Assembly: GCA_934630855.1 (NCBI GenBank)
Contig: CAKTWW010000001.1
Location: 62,001 to 126,000, forward strand
Direction: 5' to 3'
Length of the DNA: 64,000 nucleotides
Origin: an uncultured Collinsella sp.
Lineage (GTDB): Bacteria > Actinomycetota > Coriobacteriia > Coriobacteriales > Coriobacteriaceae
Shown here: piece by piece, positions 27,463 to 36,380 of the stretch
Position numbering within the stretch: position 1 is the stretch's first letter
How the letters are laid out: every line of letters starts with the position of its first letter
Program-made: the position numbers and the translations under genes
The notes under the pieces: generated by a model
What the model was told of the DNA's origin: nothing
The model's database searches: none
What the model saw: only the letters and a program-made list of their open reading frames with translations

Positions 27463-28371
27463 ATGGCAAAACAGCTGCCAAAGCGCGACCTTGAGAACGT
27501 GGGCCTGGGCGTCACGGGCGCGTGCGTAGCGCTCGTGACGCTTGTCGTTGCCGCGCTCATCTTTATGGTCGCCCAAAAGGGCCTCTCGGCTTTCGTAAAG
27601 GATGGCGTCTCGGTCGTCGAGTTTTTCACCGGTACCAAGTGGGACCTGGCCAACACGGCCGAAAACGGCCTGCCCTATACCGGCGCCCTGCCCCTGATTG
27701 TCACCTCGTTTGCGGTCATGGTGCTCTCTACGCTCATCGCGCTGCCCATCGCCATCGGCTCTGCCATCTTCGCGGTCGAGATTCAGCCTAAGTTTGGCTC
27801 CAAGGTCTTCCAGCCGCTCATTGAGCTTTTGACCGGTATCCCCTCGGTCGTCTTTGGCCTGATCGGCTTTCATGTGGTCGTCGGCCTTATGAAGAGCGTC
27901 TTCCACGTGAACACGGGCCTGGGCATCCTGCCCGGCGCCATCGTGTTGGCCGTCATGATCCTGCCGACCATGACCACGCTTTCGGTCGACGGCCTGCGCG
28001 CCGTGCCCGACAGCTACCGTCAGGGTTCGCTCGCGCTGGGCTATACCCGCTGGCAGACCATCTGGCACGTGGTGCTCAAGTCCGCCATGCCGTCGCTCAT
28101 GACCGCGGTCATCTTAGGGATGACCCGCGCCTTTGGCGAGACGCTCGCCGTGCGCATGGTCATCGGCGGCATCGAGGCCATGCCGACGTCGCTGTTGTCG
28201 CCGGCTTCGACCATCACGACCACGCTCACCACGTCCATGGCGGTCTATGCCGAGGGCTCGGCCCAGGACGACGTCCTGTGGGCACTCGGTCTGCTGCTGA
28301 TGGGCATGAGCCTCATCTTCATCCTGATCATCCATCTCATTGGCCGCAAGGGGGCGAAGACTCGTGGCTAG
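27463..28371 (+). CDS. pstC: Phosphate ABC transporter permease PstC
   Basis: The 302-residue inner-membrane permease has six predicted helices. The cytoplasmic EAA loop that contacts the ATPase is seen as 'DSYRQGSLALGYTRWQTIWHVVL' around residues 185-207. An N-terminal helix at about 22-45 is followed by the typical extracytoplasmic stretch before the binding-protein-dependent transport domain. It overlaps the start of pstA by 8 bp and forms the membrane channel with it for phosphate uptake. Confidence 0.94.
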   Translation: MAKQLPKRDLENVGLGVTGACVALVTLVVAALIFMVAQKGLSAFVKDGVSVVEFFTGTKWDLANTAENGLPYTGALPLIVTSFAVMVLSTLIALPIAIGSAIFAVEIQPKFGSKVFQPLIELLTGIPSVVFGLIGFHVVVGLMKSVFHVNTGLGILPGAIVLAVMILPTMTTLSVDGLRAVPDSYRQGSLALGYTRWQTIWHVVLKSAMPSLMTAVILGMTRAFGETLAVRMVIGGIEAMPTSLLSPASTITTTLTTSMAVYAEGSAQDDVLWALGLLLMGMSLIFILIIHLIGRKGAKTRG

Positions 28372-29290
28372 CACGCGCATCAATATCGACGAGGCGAGAC
28401 TCGGGCGTGTCCAAAAACAGGACCGCATCGCCACGGGCGTGTTGACGGCAATCGTCGCCATTGTCATGCTCATCGTCGTTTCCATGGTGGCCTACATCCT
28501 GTTCGAGGGCATCTCGACGCTGTTTCAGCCGGGCTTCCTCACGGAGCCGTCACGCGCCAACGGCACCCAGGGCGGCGTGCTCTACCAGCTGTTCGACTCG
28601 TTCTACCTGCTGCTGATCACTCTGGTTATCTCGGTGCCCATCAGCCTGGGCGGCGCGGTCTTCCTGGTCGAGTACGCACCCGACGGCCCCATCCGCGACA
28701 TCGCCTCCACCGCCATCGAGACGCTGTCCTCGCTGCCTTCCATCGTTGTCGGCATGTTCGGATTCCTGGTGTTCTCGGTGCAGCTGGGGTGGAAGTACTC
28801 CATTATTTCCGGCGCCGTTGCGCTCACCATGTTCAACATCCCGATCCTGGTGCGCGTGATTCAGCAGGCGCTCGAGGACGTGCCGCAGGCCCAGCGCGAC
28901 GCGTGCCTGGCCATGGGCCTTACCCGCTGGGAGGCCACTCTGCACATCCTGATTCCCGAGGCCATGCCCGCCATCGTGACCGGCATCGTGCTTTCGGCCG
29001 GCCGCGTGTTTGGCGAGGCCGCAGCACTGCTCTTTACCTCGGGCATGAGCTCGCCGGTTCGCCTCAACTTCTTGAGCTTTAACCTGTCGAGCCCCACGTG
29101 CGCCTGGAACGTGTTTCGCCCCGGTGAGTCGCTCGCCGTGCACATCTACAAGATCTACGGCGAGGGCAGCCCCGAGGCTCAGCAAATCGTTTGGGGCACC
29201 GCGGCACTGCTGATGATCTGCGTGCTGCTGTTTAACGTAATCGCCCGTATCGTGGGCAAGCAACTGGCAAGGAAGATGACGGCCGAATGA
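28364..29290 (+). CDS. pstA: Phosphate ABC transporter permease PstA
   Basis: The protein has 308 residues from GTG 28364, which overlaps the pstC stop and follows AAGGGGG; the earlier in-frame TTG has no ribosome site. Six helices and an EAA loop ('AQRDACLAMGLTRWEATLHI', near residue 175) mark the second permease subunit. A 70-residue insert with 'SPTCAWNVFRPGESLAVHIY' near the C-terminus is typical of PstA. Its TGA overlaps the ATG of pstB by 4 bp (ATGA), so translation is coupled. Confidence 0.94.
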   Translation: MASTRINIDEARLGRVQKQDRIATGVLTAIVAIVMLIVVSMVAYILFEGISTLFQPGFLTEPSRANGTQGGVLYQLFDSFYLLLITLVISVPISLGGAVFLVEYAPDGPIRDIASTAIETLSSLPSIVVGMFGFLVFSVQLGWKYSIISGAVALTMFNIPILVRVIQQALEDVPQAQRDACLAMGLTRWEATLHILIPEAMPAIVTGIVLSAGRVFGEAAALLFTSGMSSPVRLNFLSFNLSSPTCAWNVFRPGESLAVHIYKIYGEGSPEAQQIVWGTAALLMICVLLFNVIARIVGKQLARKMTAE

Positions 29291-30159
29291 GCGAGATGAA
29301 TGAAACGCCCGCAACCGAGGCGGCCATGTCCGAGACCCAGGACTTTCTGTCGAGCGTGGGGGAGAGCGAAAAGCACGCTCGCGTGAGCGGCAAAGCTGTG
29401 AGCGACGAGGTCGTGCTCTCCACCAAGGACGTCAACGTGTACTACGGCGACCACCATGCGCTGCACGACACGTCGCTCGACTTTCACAAGGGCGAGATCA
29501 CGGCGCTCATCGGGCCTTCGGGCTGCGGTAAGTCGACCTTTTTGCGCAGCCTCAACCTGATGAATCGCGAGATTCGCGGTTGCCGTGTGGAGGGCGAGAT
29601 CAACTACCGCGGGCGCAACGTGAACACCAAGACCGAGAACACGTACGAGCTGCGTCGTTCCATTGGCATGGTGTTTCAGCAGCCCAACCCGTTTCGCAAG
29701 TCCATCCGCGACAACATTACGTTTGCGCCCAAGCGCCACGGTATCACCGACCGCGACGAGCTCGACCGCATGGTCGAGGAGAGCCTACGCGGCGCGGCGC
29801 TGTGGGACGAGGTCAAGGACAAGCTCGATAAGAGCGCCTATGCGCTTTCGGGCGGTCAGCAGCAGCGCCTGTGTATCGCGCGCACGCTGGCGCTCAACCC
29901 CGACGTGATCTTGTTCGATGAGCCCTGCTCGGCGCTCGACCCCATCTCGACGCTGGCGATCGAGGACCTTATGTCGTCGATTGTGGCCGAGCGCGCCATC
30001 GTCATCGTGACGCACAACATGGAGCAGGCGTCGCGCGTGTCCAACCGCACGGCGTTCTTCTACATGGGCGATATGGTTGAGTACGACGAGACCGACGAGA
30101 TTTTCCAACGGCCCAAGGATCAGCGGCTGAATGATTACCTCACCGGCATGTTCTCCTAG
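29287..30159 (+). CDS. pstB: Phosphate ABC transporter ATP-binding protein PstB
   Basis: The 290-residue cytoplasmic ATPase that powers phosphate import has Walker A 'GPSGCGKST' at 76-84, the Q-loop in 'GMVFQQPNPF', signature 'LSGGQQQRLCIARTL', Walker B 'VILFDEPCSALDP' and the H-loop 'VTHNMEQA'. About 40 acidic N-terminal residues precede the ABC domain, longer than usual PstB. It is the last gene of the operon; a strong terminator follows. No phoU or PhoBR-like regulator lies next to it. Confidence 0.95.
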   Translation: MSEMNETPATEAAMSETQDFLSSVGESEKHARVSGKAVSDEVVLSTKDVNVYYGDHHALHDTSLDFHKGEITALIGPSGCGKSTFLRSLNLMNREIRGCRVEGEINYRGRNVNTKTENTYELRRSIGMVFQQPNPFRKSIRDNITFAPKRHGITDRDELDRMVEESLRGAALWDEVKDKLDKSAYALSGGQQQRLCIARTLALNPDVILFDEPCSALDPISTLAIEDLMSSIVAERAIVIVTHNMEQASRVSNRTAFFYMGDMVEYDETDEIFQRPKDQRLNDYLTGMFS

Positions 30160-30214
30160 TCCGGGACATGCTTGAGGCCCGCGGCGGCCACGGTCGCCAC
30201 GGGACTGATTGGAG

Positions 30215-30252
30215 AGGCGGGTCATCTCTTGCGGGAGATGACCCGCCTTTTT
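30215..30252 (+). terminator. Terminator of pstSCAB
   Basis: AGGCGGGTCATCTC (30215-30228) and its complement (30235-30248) form a 14-bp stem with a 6-nt loop, ending in TTTTT. Confidence 0.92.
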
Positions 30253-30366
30253 GTGTCGCTGTCGGCTGTCGACCTGCCAAAAGGGGACAGGCGCCTTCGT
30301 GGTGGTTTGGGGTGGTGCTCGCTGCTATCATGGACAACGTTGAATTTCTACGAAGGAGCAGGGCAT

Positions 30367-32226
30367 ATGGCGATTCTTTTGGGATGCGATTCCGTCAGCC
30401 TAGAGTTTCCCACCAAGCATATTTTCGATAGCGTGACGCTCGGCGTGGGCGAGGGCGACCGTATTGGTATTGTCGGCAAAAACGGCGACGGCAAGTCGAC
30501 GCTGCTGAGCGTACTCGCGGGCACGTTGGAGCCCGACGAGGGCCGCGTGACGCATCGCCGCGGCACCACGATCGGGCTGCTCGGCCAAAAGGACCAGCTT
30601 GCCGATACCGACACCGTGCATCATGCCGTCGTGGGCGACACGCCCGAGTACGAGTGGGCGTCGAGCCCCCGCACGCGCCAGATTCTTGCTGGCCTCATTA
30701 GCGATGTGCCCTGGGAGGGCACAGTGGGCGAGCTTTCGGGCGGCCAGCGCCGCCGCGTGGACCTCGTGCGCCTGCTGATCGGCGACTACGACGTGCTCAT
30801 GCTCGACGAGCCCACCAACCACCTGGACATGCGCACCATCAACTGGCTCGCGCGCCATCTTAAGGCCCGCTGGCAGCGCGGCCAGGGCGCCATGCTCGTG
30901 GTCACGCACGACCGCTGGTTCTTGGACGAGGTCTGCACCAGCATGTGGGAGGTCCACGATGGCCAGGTCGACCCCTTCGAGGGTGGCTACTCGGCATACA
31001 TCCTGCAGCGCGTGGAGCGCGACCGCATGGCCGCCGTCACCGAGGAGCGCCGCCGCAATATGGCACGCAAGGAGCTCGCATGGCTGAGCCGCGGCGCCCA
31101 GGCCCGCTCCACCAAGCCCAAGTTTCGCGTGGAGGCCGCCCGCGAGCTCATCGCCGACGTGCCGCCCGTGCGCGACGAGCTGGAACTCAAGCGCCTGGCT
31201 GTGAGCCGCCTGGGCAAGCAGGTTATCGATGTCATCGACGTGGATGCCGGCTATGCGGATGCCGACGGCGCGCCCAAGCAGGTGCTCTCCGACGTGACCT
31301 GGCTTATCGGCGCGGGCGACCGCTATGGCCTGCTGGGCGAGAACGGCGCCGGCAAGTCCACGCTGCTCGACGTGATCCAGGGCAAGATCGCGCCCTTGCG
31401 TGGCCGTGTGAAGATCGGCCAGACGGTGCGCTTCGGCGTGCTGTCGCAGCAGCTCGAGGAGCTCGAGCCCTTTATGGGCGACACGATTCGCGAGGTGCTG
31501 AGCAACTACAAGAAGTATTACGTCATCGACGGCAAGGAGACCTCGCCCGAGAAGCTCTGCGAGCGCCTGGGCTTTACGACGCAGCAGCTCTGGAGCCGCA
31601 TCGGCGACCTTTCGGGCGGCCAGCGCCGTCGCCTGTCGCTGCTGCTGACGATTCTGGACGAGCCCAACGTGCTCATCCTGGACGAGCCCGGCAACGATCT
31701 TGATACCGACATGCTGGCGATTGTCGAGGACCTGCTCGACGGCTGGCCCGGCACGCTGATCCTGGTGACGCATGACCGCTTTTTGATGGAGCGCGTGACC
31801 GACCAGCAGTGGGCGCTGCTCGACGGCCGCCTGACGCATATGCCCGGCGGCGTGGACCAGTACCTTCGCCTGTGCAACGCCACCGCCGAGGGTGAGCCCG
31901 TGGGCTCGCCGAGCGCCAAGACCGGCACGTTTGACACCGGTGCCGCAGCTGCGGCGGCCGAGAAGCCCAAGCCGAGCGGTCAGCCCAACGGCCTTTCCAA
32001 TGCCGAGCGCCAGAAGCTCCGCCGCGAGGTGAGCTCGCTCGAGCGCAAGATGGAGACGCAGCGCGCCCGCGTGGAGGAGGCCGAGGCCGCGATGGCCCAG
32101 GTCGACCCCACCAACTACACGGCGCTCGGCGAGCAGCAGGCAAAGATCGACGAGGCTCACGCCGCCATGGACGAGCTGGAGATGGCGTGGCTCGAGGCGA
32201 GCGAGAAGCTCGAGGGCGAGGAGTAG
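30367..32226 (+). CDS. ABC-F family ATPase (Uup/EttA-like)
   Basis: The protein has 619 residues from ATG 30367 with AAGGAG 10 bp upstream. Two ABC domains lie in one chain without membrane segments: 'GKNGDGKST' at 37-45 and 'GENGAGKST' near 333, two 'LSGGQRRR' signatures and Walker B 'LMLDEPTNHLD' and 'LILDEPGNDLD'. ABC-F proteins act on the ribosome (translation factors or antibiotic protection). The C-terminal 100 residues are a charged coiled coil ('EVSSLERKMETQRARVEEAE'), as in Uup, which is linked to DNA structure or ribosome rescue. It is followed after 6 bp by a HAD gene. A degenerate copy of the GGGGACAGGC hairpin motif precedes it (about 30279-30310). Confidence 0.92.
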   Translation: MAILLGCDSVSLEFPTKHIFDSVTLGVGEGDRIGIVGKNGDGKSTLLSVLAGTLEPDEGRVTHRRGTTIGLLGQKDQLADTDTVHHAVVGDTPEYEWASSPRTRQILAGLISDVPWEGTVGELSGGQRRRVDLVRLLIGDYDVLMLDEPTNHLDMRTINWLARHLKARWQRGQGAMLVVTHDRWFLDEVCTSMWEVHDGQVDPFEGGYSAYILQRVERDRMAAVTEERRRNMARKELAWLSRGAQARSTKPKFRVEAARELIADVPPVRDELELKRLAVSRLGKQVIDVIDVDAGYADADGAPKQVLSDVTWLIGAGDRYGLLGENGAGKSTLLDVIQGKIAPLRGRVKIGQTVRFGVLSQQLEELEPFMGDTIREVLSNYKKYYVIDGKETSPEKLCERLGFTTQQLWSRIGDLSGGQRRRLSLLLTILDEPNVLILDEPGNDLDTDMLAIVEDLLDGWPGTLILVTHDRFLMERVTDQQWALLDGRLTHMPGGVDQYLRLCNATAEGEPVGSPSAKTGTFDTGAAAAAAEKPKPSGQPNGLSNAERQKLRREVSSLERKMETQRARVEEAEAAMAQVDPTNYTALGEQQAKIDEAHAAMDELEMAWLEASEKLEGEE

Positions 32227-32232
32227 GCGAGG

Positions 32233-33003
32233 ATGATCAAGGCCGCGTTTTTTGATATCGACGGCACGCTGCTGAGCTTTGAGACGCACCGGATTCCGGC
32301 GTCGGCGCAGCAGGTGCTCGACAGCTTTCACGAGCAGGGGATCGCATGCGTCATTGCCACGGGTCGCCCGACCTACCAGATGCCGGATTGGCTGCTCGAT
32401 CTTGGTTGGGATGCATACATTACGCTTTCGGGCCAGCATTGCTTTGACGCCGAGGGCGTCTATCGCAGCTGCGCCATTCATCCCGATGATGTGGCTGCGA
32501 TCGTGCGCCAGGTGGCCGAGGGACGCTATGACTCGCTGTGCATGCAGGGCGAGAATTCGTTTGTGAACCGCCTGTCCAAACGCGTGGTGGCTGCTGCCGA
32601 TAACGCGGGTATTTCCTACCACGAAGAGCCGTTTGAGCATGCTTTCGATGCGCCGGCCTACCAGTTCTGCGCTTTTGTGGACCCGGCTGACCAGGGCATT
32701 GTGAATGAGGCCCTGTCGCATTCGACAACCACGCGCTGGTGCGATCTGTTCTGCGACATTATTCCGGCCGACGGTGGCAAGGACCTGGGTGTGGCGGCGA
32801 CGCTCGAGCGCCTGGGTATCGACGCGAGCGAGGCGATCGCCTTTGGCGACGGTGAGAACGACCTGTCGATGTTCTCGGCCGTAGGCACGAGCGTGGCCAT
32901 GGGCAACGCGCAGGAGACCGTCAAGGCCGCCGCGACCTACGTAACGACCGCCGTAGACGACGACGGCATCTACAACGCTGCGAAGCACTTTGGCCTGATC
33001 TAA
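32233..33003 (+). CDS. Cof-type HAD-IIB hydrolase
   Basis: The 256-residue sugar-phosphate-phosphatase-like HAD protein has motif I 'AFFDIDGTLLSF' at 5-16, motif II 'VIATGRPTYQ', and motifs III/IV 'GKDLGVAAT' and 'AFGDGENDLSMFSAVG' near 215. The large alpha/beta cap between residues 85 and 185 marks the Cof (IIB) class, whose members remove phosphate from sugar phosphates or pyridoxal phosphate. It lies 6 bp after the ABC-F gene, clearly the same transcript. Substrate not predictable. Confidence 0.9.
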   Translation: MIKAAFFDIDGTLLSFETHRIPASAQQVLDSFHEQGIACVIATGRPTYQMPDWLLDLGWDAYITLSGQHCFDAEGVYRSCAIHPDDVAAIVRQVAEGRYDSLCMQGENSFVNRLSKRVVAAADNAGISYHEEPFEHAFDAPAYQFCAFVDPADQGIVNEALSHSTTTRWCDLFCDIIPADGGKDLGVAATLERLGIDASEAIAFGDGENDLSMFSAVGTSVAMGNAQETVKAAATYVTTAVDDDGIYNAAKHFGLI

Positions 33004-33019
33004 TTACGGACCGGCACCC

Positions 33020-33066
33020 GGCACTTGGGGACGTTCCTTCTCGGCCGGCAGCTGGGGACACTCCTT
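33020..33066. repeat. Paired 20-bp motif, 27-bp spacing, second site
   Basis: GGCACTTGGGGACGTTCCTT (33020-33039) and GGCAGCTGGGGACACTCCTT (33047-33066) repeat the pair found at 12841-12887 at exactly the same 27-bp period. It lies 16 bp after the HAD stop codon. Confidence 0.75.
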
Positions 33067-33236
33067 GCACGCCGCACGCCACGTGCCGTGCGCCGGGGTG
33101 ATGCGCTTCGCCCGCGCGTTTTGTGAAACACGGCTAACTTTTTAGTCAATGTAGTAAGACATGGGCAACTTTTGCGGTAAAGTAAGCCAAGGAAAGTATC
33201 CAAAGGCTAACTAGCAATCATCGCGAAAGGCGGCCC

Positions 33237-33626
33237 ATGGCCCTACGTGAATCCGGAGAAGACTACCTCGAATCGATCTACGTTCTTTCGCAACGCCAGG
33301 GCATCGTGCGCTCGATTGACGTTGCGGAGTACCTCGGCGTGACCAAGGCGAGCGTGTCCAAAGCCATGGCGACGTTGGAGAACAACGGCTACGTCGAGAT
33401 GGGCAAACGCGACGTGCATCTGACGGAGCGAGGGCTGGAGGTCGCCCGTCAAATGTGGGAGCGCCACTGCTTTTTTGTGGGTCTGTTGGAGGATGCAGGT
33501 GTTTCGGCCGAGGTGGCGTCGCAAGAGGGCTGCCACATGGAGCATTGCCTGAGCGAGGAAAGCTTCGAGAAGCTAAGGGCGATGTTGGGCCGGGACGAGG
33601 TGACGGATCCAGCGACGGAATTCTAA
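33237..33626 (+). CDS. DtxR/MntR family metal-dependent regulator
   Basis: The 129-residue protein opens with the DtxR winged helix: 'RESGEDYLESIYVLSQ', recognition helix 'VTKASVSKAMATLENNGYV' and wing 'VHLTERGLEVA'. The metal-binding and dimer region follows, with 'ERHCFFVGLLEDAGV' and 'EGCHMEHCLSEESFEKL', which supplies Cys, His and Glu ligands in the usual places (E-x-C-x-x-E/H pattern). It lacks the SH3 domain, like MntR. It probably senses Mn or Fe. CATGGGCAACT in its upstream region (33160-33170) recurs before the ArsP_2-type exporter at 39754, and a DtxR-like box lies before the nitroreductase; these are candidate targets. Confidence 0.9.
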   Translation: MALRESGEDYLESIYVLSQRQGIVRSIDVAEYLGVTKASVSKAMATLENNGYVEMGKRDVHLTERGLEVARQMWERHCFFVGLLEDAGVSAEVASQEGCHMEHCLSEESFEKLRAMLGRDEVTDPATEF

Positions 33627-33901
33627 CGAACCCCTAGTAGGGCGGAGTTCGCGCAAAGCGCGAACCAGCGAAAGGGGATAGAGGGCCCAAACAATAACGC
33701 GCCCACTTCATCCCAAAGTCAACAAATCAACTCGCAGCGCCCCTTCAGCAGAACCGCCCTCGCATCCCAGAGAGGCGCGCCTCCCGCGCCGGAACGGCGC
33801 GGGACAGCGATCGGGACCCAAGGCCCTCTCAGCCAAGTCCATTTCAGACAAGGAACCCCGCCAGCAAGCGATGCCCAAGAACCGCCAACAACGTCACCGC
33901 A

Positions 33902-34030
33902 GGCCGGGACCGGGTTTGGTTTTGAAAACATTCCGCAGACCAGAAGCGCCCCCGTTCGTAGCTCCGAAGGAGCAGAACGGGGGCGCTTCATTGGTCGAGG
34001 ACGTTTTCAAAACCAAACCCGGTCCCGGCC
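33902..34030. repeat. 129-bp nested hairpin with 28-bp perfect outer arms
   Basis: Outer arms 33902-33929 and 34003-34030 are exact complements (core CCGGGTTTGGTTTTGAAAAC). Inside, AAGCGCCCCCGTTC pairs with GAACGGGGGCGCTT (about 33943-33956 and 33974-33987), and a CTCC-GAA-GGAG tip closes the structure. It ends 16 bp before the P-type ATPase stop and probably terminates that operon. The rest of the 420-bp gap (33627-33901) shows no gene. Confidence 0.9.
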
Positions 34031-34046
34031 GGAGGGACCACGAGTG

Positions 34047-35999
34047 CTACAGGTTCTTGACACCCATCGCGCGCATGGCGTTCAGAATGGCGATGATCGC
34101 CACACCCACGTCGCCGAACACGGCGAGCCACATGTTGGCGATGCCAAGCGCCGCAAGCACCAGAATCAGCAGCTTAATACCCAGCGCAAAGATGATGTTC
34201 TGCCAGACAATCGTCATCGTCTTGCGCGCCACACGGATAGCGCGGGCGATGTTGGACGGCTTGTCGTCCATGAGCACGACGTCGGCGGCCTCAATCGCGG
34301 CGTCCGAACCCATGGCGCCCATGGCGATTCCGACGTCCGCTCGGGTGAGCACGGGTGCGTCGTTGATACCGTCGCCGACAAAGGCGAGCTTGCCCTTGCC
34401 GTTCTCGGCCGAAAGCAGCGTCTCGACGCGCTCGACCTTGTCGCCTGGCAGCAGCTGCGCATGGAACTCATCGAGACCGAGCTGCTTGGCCACCGCTGCC
34501 GCCACTTCCTCGCGGTCGCCCGTGAGCATAACGGTGTGCTTGACGCCGGCGGCGTGCAGGTCGCGGATTGTCTGCTCGGCATCGGCCTTAACGGTGTCGG
34601 CAATCACGATGTGGCCGGCGTACGCGCCACCGACCAGCACGTGCAGGATCGTGCCGACGACCTCGCAATTGGGGGTGTCGGCACCGGCCGCCGCGAGCAT
34701 CTTGGCATTGCCGACGACGACGTGCTTGCCGTCGATGGTCGCCGTCACGCCGTGACCCGCGTCGTTGGCGGAGTCGCTCACGCGCTTGGGGTCGACCTCG
34801 CCCTGGTAGGCGGCGCGCACCGACTGCGCGATGGGGTGGTCGGAGAACGACTCGGCAAGGGCTGCAATCTCAAGGAGCGACTGCTCGGTATAGTCAGCCT
34901 CGGGATGTACCGCGACGACCGAGAACGTGCCGTTGGTGAGCGTGCCGGTCTTGTCGAAGACGACGGTGTCAACGTCGGCGAGCGTCTCGAGGTAGTTGGA
35001 ACCTTTGATGAGAACGCCCAGCTTGGACGCGCCGCCGATGCCACCAAAGAAGCTCAGCGGCACGCTGATCACCAGCGCGCACGGGCAGCTGACGACGAGG
35101 AAGGTCAAGCCGCGCAGGATCCAGTCGGACCAGGCGCCGGTGACCAGACCGCCGCCGAGTGCGAGCACCGCTGCGGCGCCGGTGACGGCAGGCGTGTAGA
35201 TGCGGGCGAAGCGCGTGATGAAGTTCTCGGTACGCGCCTTCTTTTCGCTGGCGTTTTCCACGAGCTCCAGGATGCGGCTGACGGTGGACTCGCCAAACGG
35301 CTTGGTGGTGCGCACGCGGATGAGGCCCGTCATGTTGATGCAGCCGCTGATGATATCGTCGCCGGACTTGGCGGGGCGGGGGACCGATTCGCCGGTGAGG
35401 GCAGCGGTGTCGAGCTGCGTCTCGCCGTCGACGATGACGCCGTCGATAGGCACGCGTTCGCCGGGCTTGACGACGATGACGGTGCCGACGGCGATGTCAT
35501 CGGGGAAGACCTGCTCGAGCGTGCCGTCGGACTGCTCGACGTTGGCGTAGTCGGGTGCGATGTCCATCATGGCGCTGATCGACTTGCGGCTCTTGCCCAC
35601 GGCGTAGGCCTGGAACAGCTCGCCGACCTGGTAGAACAGCATGACGGCGGCGCCTTCGGCCATGTGCGGGTCGGCGTCGGGGAAGAGTACCATGGCAAAC
35701 GCGCCGATGGTTGCGACGACCATGAGGAAACTTTCGTCGAAGGCCTTGCCGCGGCGGATGTTGTTAAACGCCTTTTGAAGGACGTCATGGCCGCCGATTA
35801 AAAACGGTACGAGGAACAGCACGAAGCTGGCGTAGATGTCGCCCGGCTCGCCGAACGCTGCAGTCAGGGCGCCAAGCTCCTCGAGGGCGTACACCACGGC
35901 AAAGATGCCCAACGCGACCAGGATGCGATTGCGCTTATGTTCGAGTGACTCTTTCTTCTTGCGCTTCTTCTTTTTCTTTTTGGGGTCGGCGGTCGCCAT
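34047..35999 (-). CDS. Heavy-metal-translocating P1B-type ATPase (Zn/Cd/Pb type)
   Basis: The 650-residue membrane pump has 'LTGES' near 201, the transport motif 'CPC' at 305-307, the phosphorylated Asp in 'DKTGT' (349-353), the 'SDHP' histidine-proline pair near 390 and 'GDGIND' near 548. CPC with ArsR control points to efflux of Zn, Cd or Pb (ZntA/CadA group). The usual N-terminal metal-binding domain is replaced by a lysine-rich tail ('KKKKKKRKKK'); a separate small HMA protein is encoded just upstream. GGAGG precedes the ATG. The operon order is arsR, hma, ATPase, and a second copy of the regulator box (36022-36041) lies just ahead of this gene. Confidence 0.93.
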   Translation of the reverse strand: MATADPKKKKKKRKKKESLEHKRNRILVALGIFAVVYALEELGALTAAFGEPGDIYASFVLFLVPFLIGGHDVLQKAFNNIRRGKAFDESFLMVVATIGAFAMVLFPDADPHMAEGAAVMLFYQVGELFQAYAVGKSRKSISAMMDIAPDYANVEQSDGTLEQVFPDDIAVGTVIVVKPGERVPIDGVIVDGETQLDTAALTGESVPRPAKSGDDIISGCINMTGLIRVRTTKPFGESTVSRILELVENASEKKARTENFITRFARIYTPAVTGAAAVLALGGGLVTGAWSDWILRGLTFLVVSCPCALVISVPLSFFGGIGGASKLGVLIKGSNYLETLADVDTVVFDKTGTLTNGTFSVVAVHPEADYTEQSLLEIAALAESFSDHPIAQSVRAAYQGEVDPKRVSDSANDAGHGVTATIDGKHVVVGNAKMLAAAGADTPNCEVVGTILHVLVGGAYAGHIVIADTVKADAEQTIRDLHAAGVKHTVMLTGDREEVAAAVAKQLGLDEFHAQLLPGDKVERVETLLSAENGKGKLAFVGDGINDAPVLTRADVGIAMGAMGSDAAIEAADVVLMDDKPSNIARAIRVARKTMTIVWQNIIFALGIKLLILVLAALGIANMWLAVFGDVGVAIIAILNAMRAMGVKNL

Positions 36000-36021
36000 G
36001 ATTCAAACCTCCCATTTGAAT

Positions 36022-36041
36022 GTATGAACACTCGCTCATAT
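36022..36041 (-). promoter_or_regulatory. ArsR-type operator before the ATPase
   Basis: GTATGAACACTCGCTCATAT matches the two boxes before arsR in 17-18 of 20 positions. It lies 23 bp upstream of the ATPase start and would give the pump its own metal-responsive control. Confidence 0.7.
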
Positions 36042-36098
36042 AATAACGCGAGCAAAGGCCGCGGCAGGCGCGGCCTTGCAGATCGGCGTAAACCTGGG

Positions 36099-36317
36099 CT
36101 AGCGAATGATCTCGCAGGCCGGCTCGGCGTCGGCGGTGAACTCAACGACGCGGTCCAGGACCTCGTCGAACTCGGCGTCGTCGGCCTCGAGCGTCAGCTT
36201 TTGGGTCATATAGTTGACCGACACGGACTTGACGCCCTCGAGCTTGGCCAGCTCCTCCTGAAGCTCGCGCGCGCAGTTGGCGCAGTCGATCTCGTCGAGC
36301 TTGAACTGCTTTTTCAT
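36099..36317 (-). CDS. Free-standing HMA metal-binding domain protein
   Basis: The 72-residue ferredoxin-like HMA domain with the metal ligand motif 'DCANC' at 11-15 (CxxC) resembles copper or zinc chaperones and the N-terminal domains of P1B ATPases. It lies between arsR and the ATPase in the same direction, and the ATPase lacks its own HMA domain, so this protein probably delivers metal to it or senses it in trans. The acidic C-terminal half ends with an extra cysteine ('PACEIIR'). AAAGG precedes the ATG. Confidence 0.88.
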   Translation of the reverse strand: MKKQFKLDEIDCANCARELQEELAKLEGVKSVSVNYMTQKLTLEADDAEFDEVLDRVVEFTADAEPACEIIR

Positions 36318-36380
36318 GATGGGTTCCTTTCCCTGTGTTAGCGGCCTGGGTGCCGGCCGCGCTGGTACCGTGGTTGGCTG

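Noticed and set aside
30400..32988. 862-codon open frame on the minus strand
   Set aside because: Antisense shadow of the ABC-F and HAD genes, both of which have complete motifs on the plus strand.
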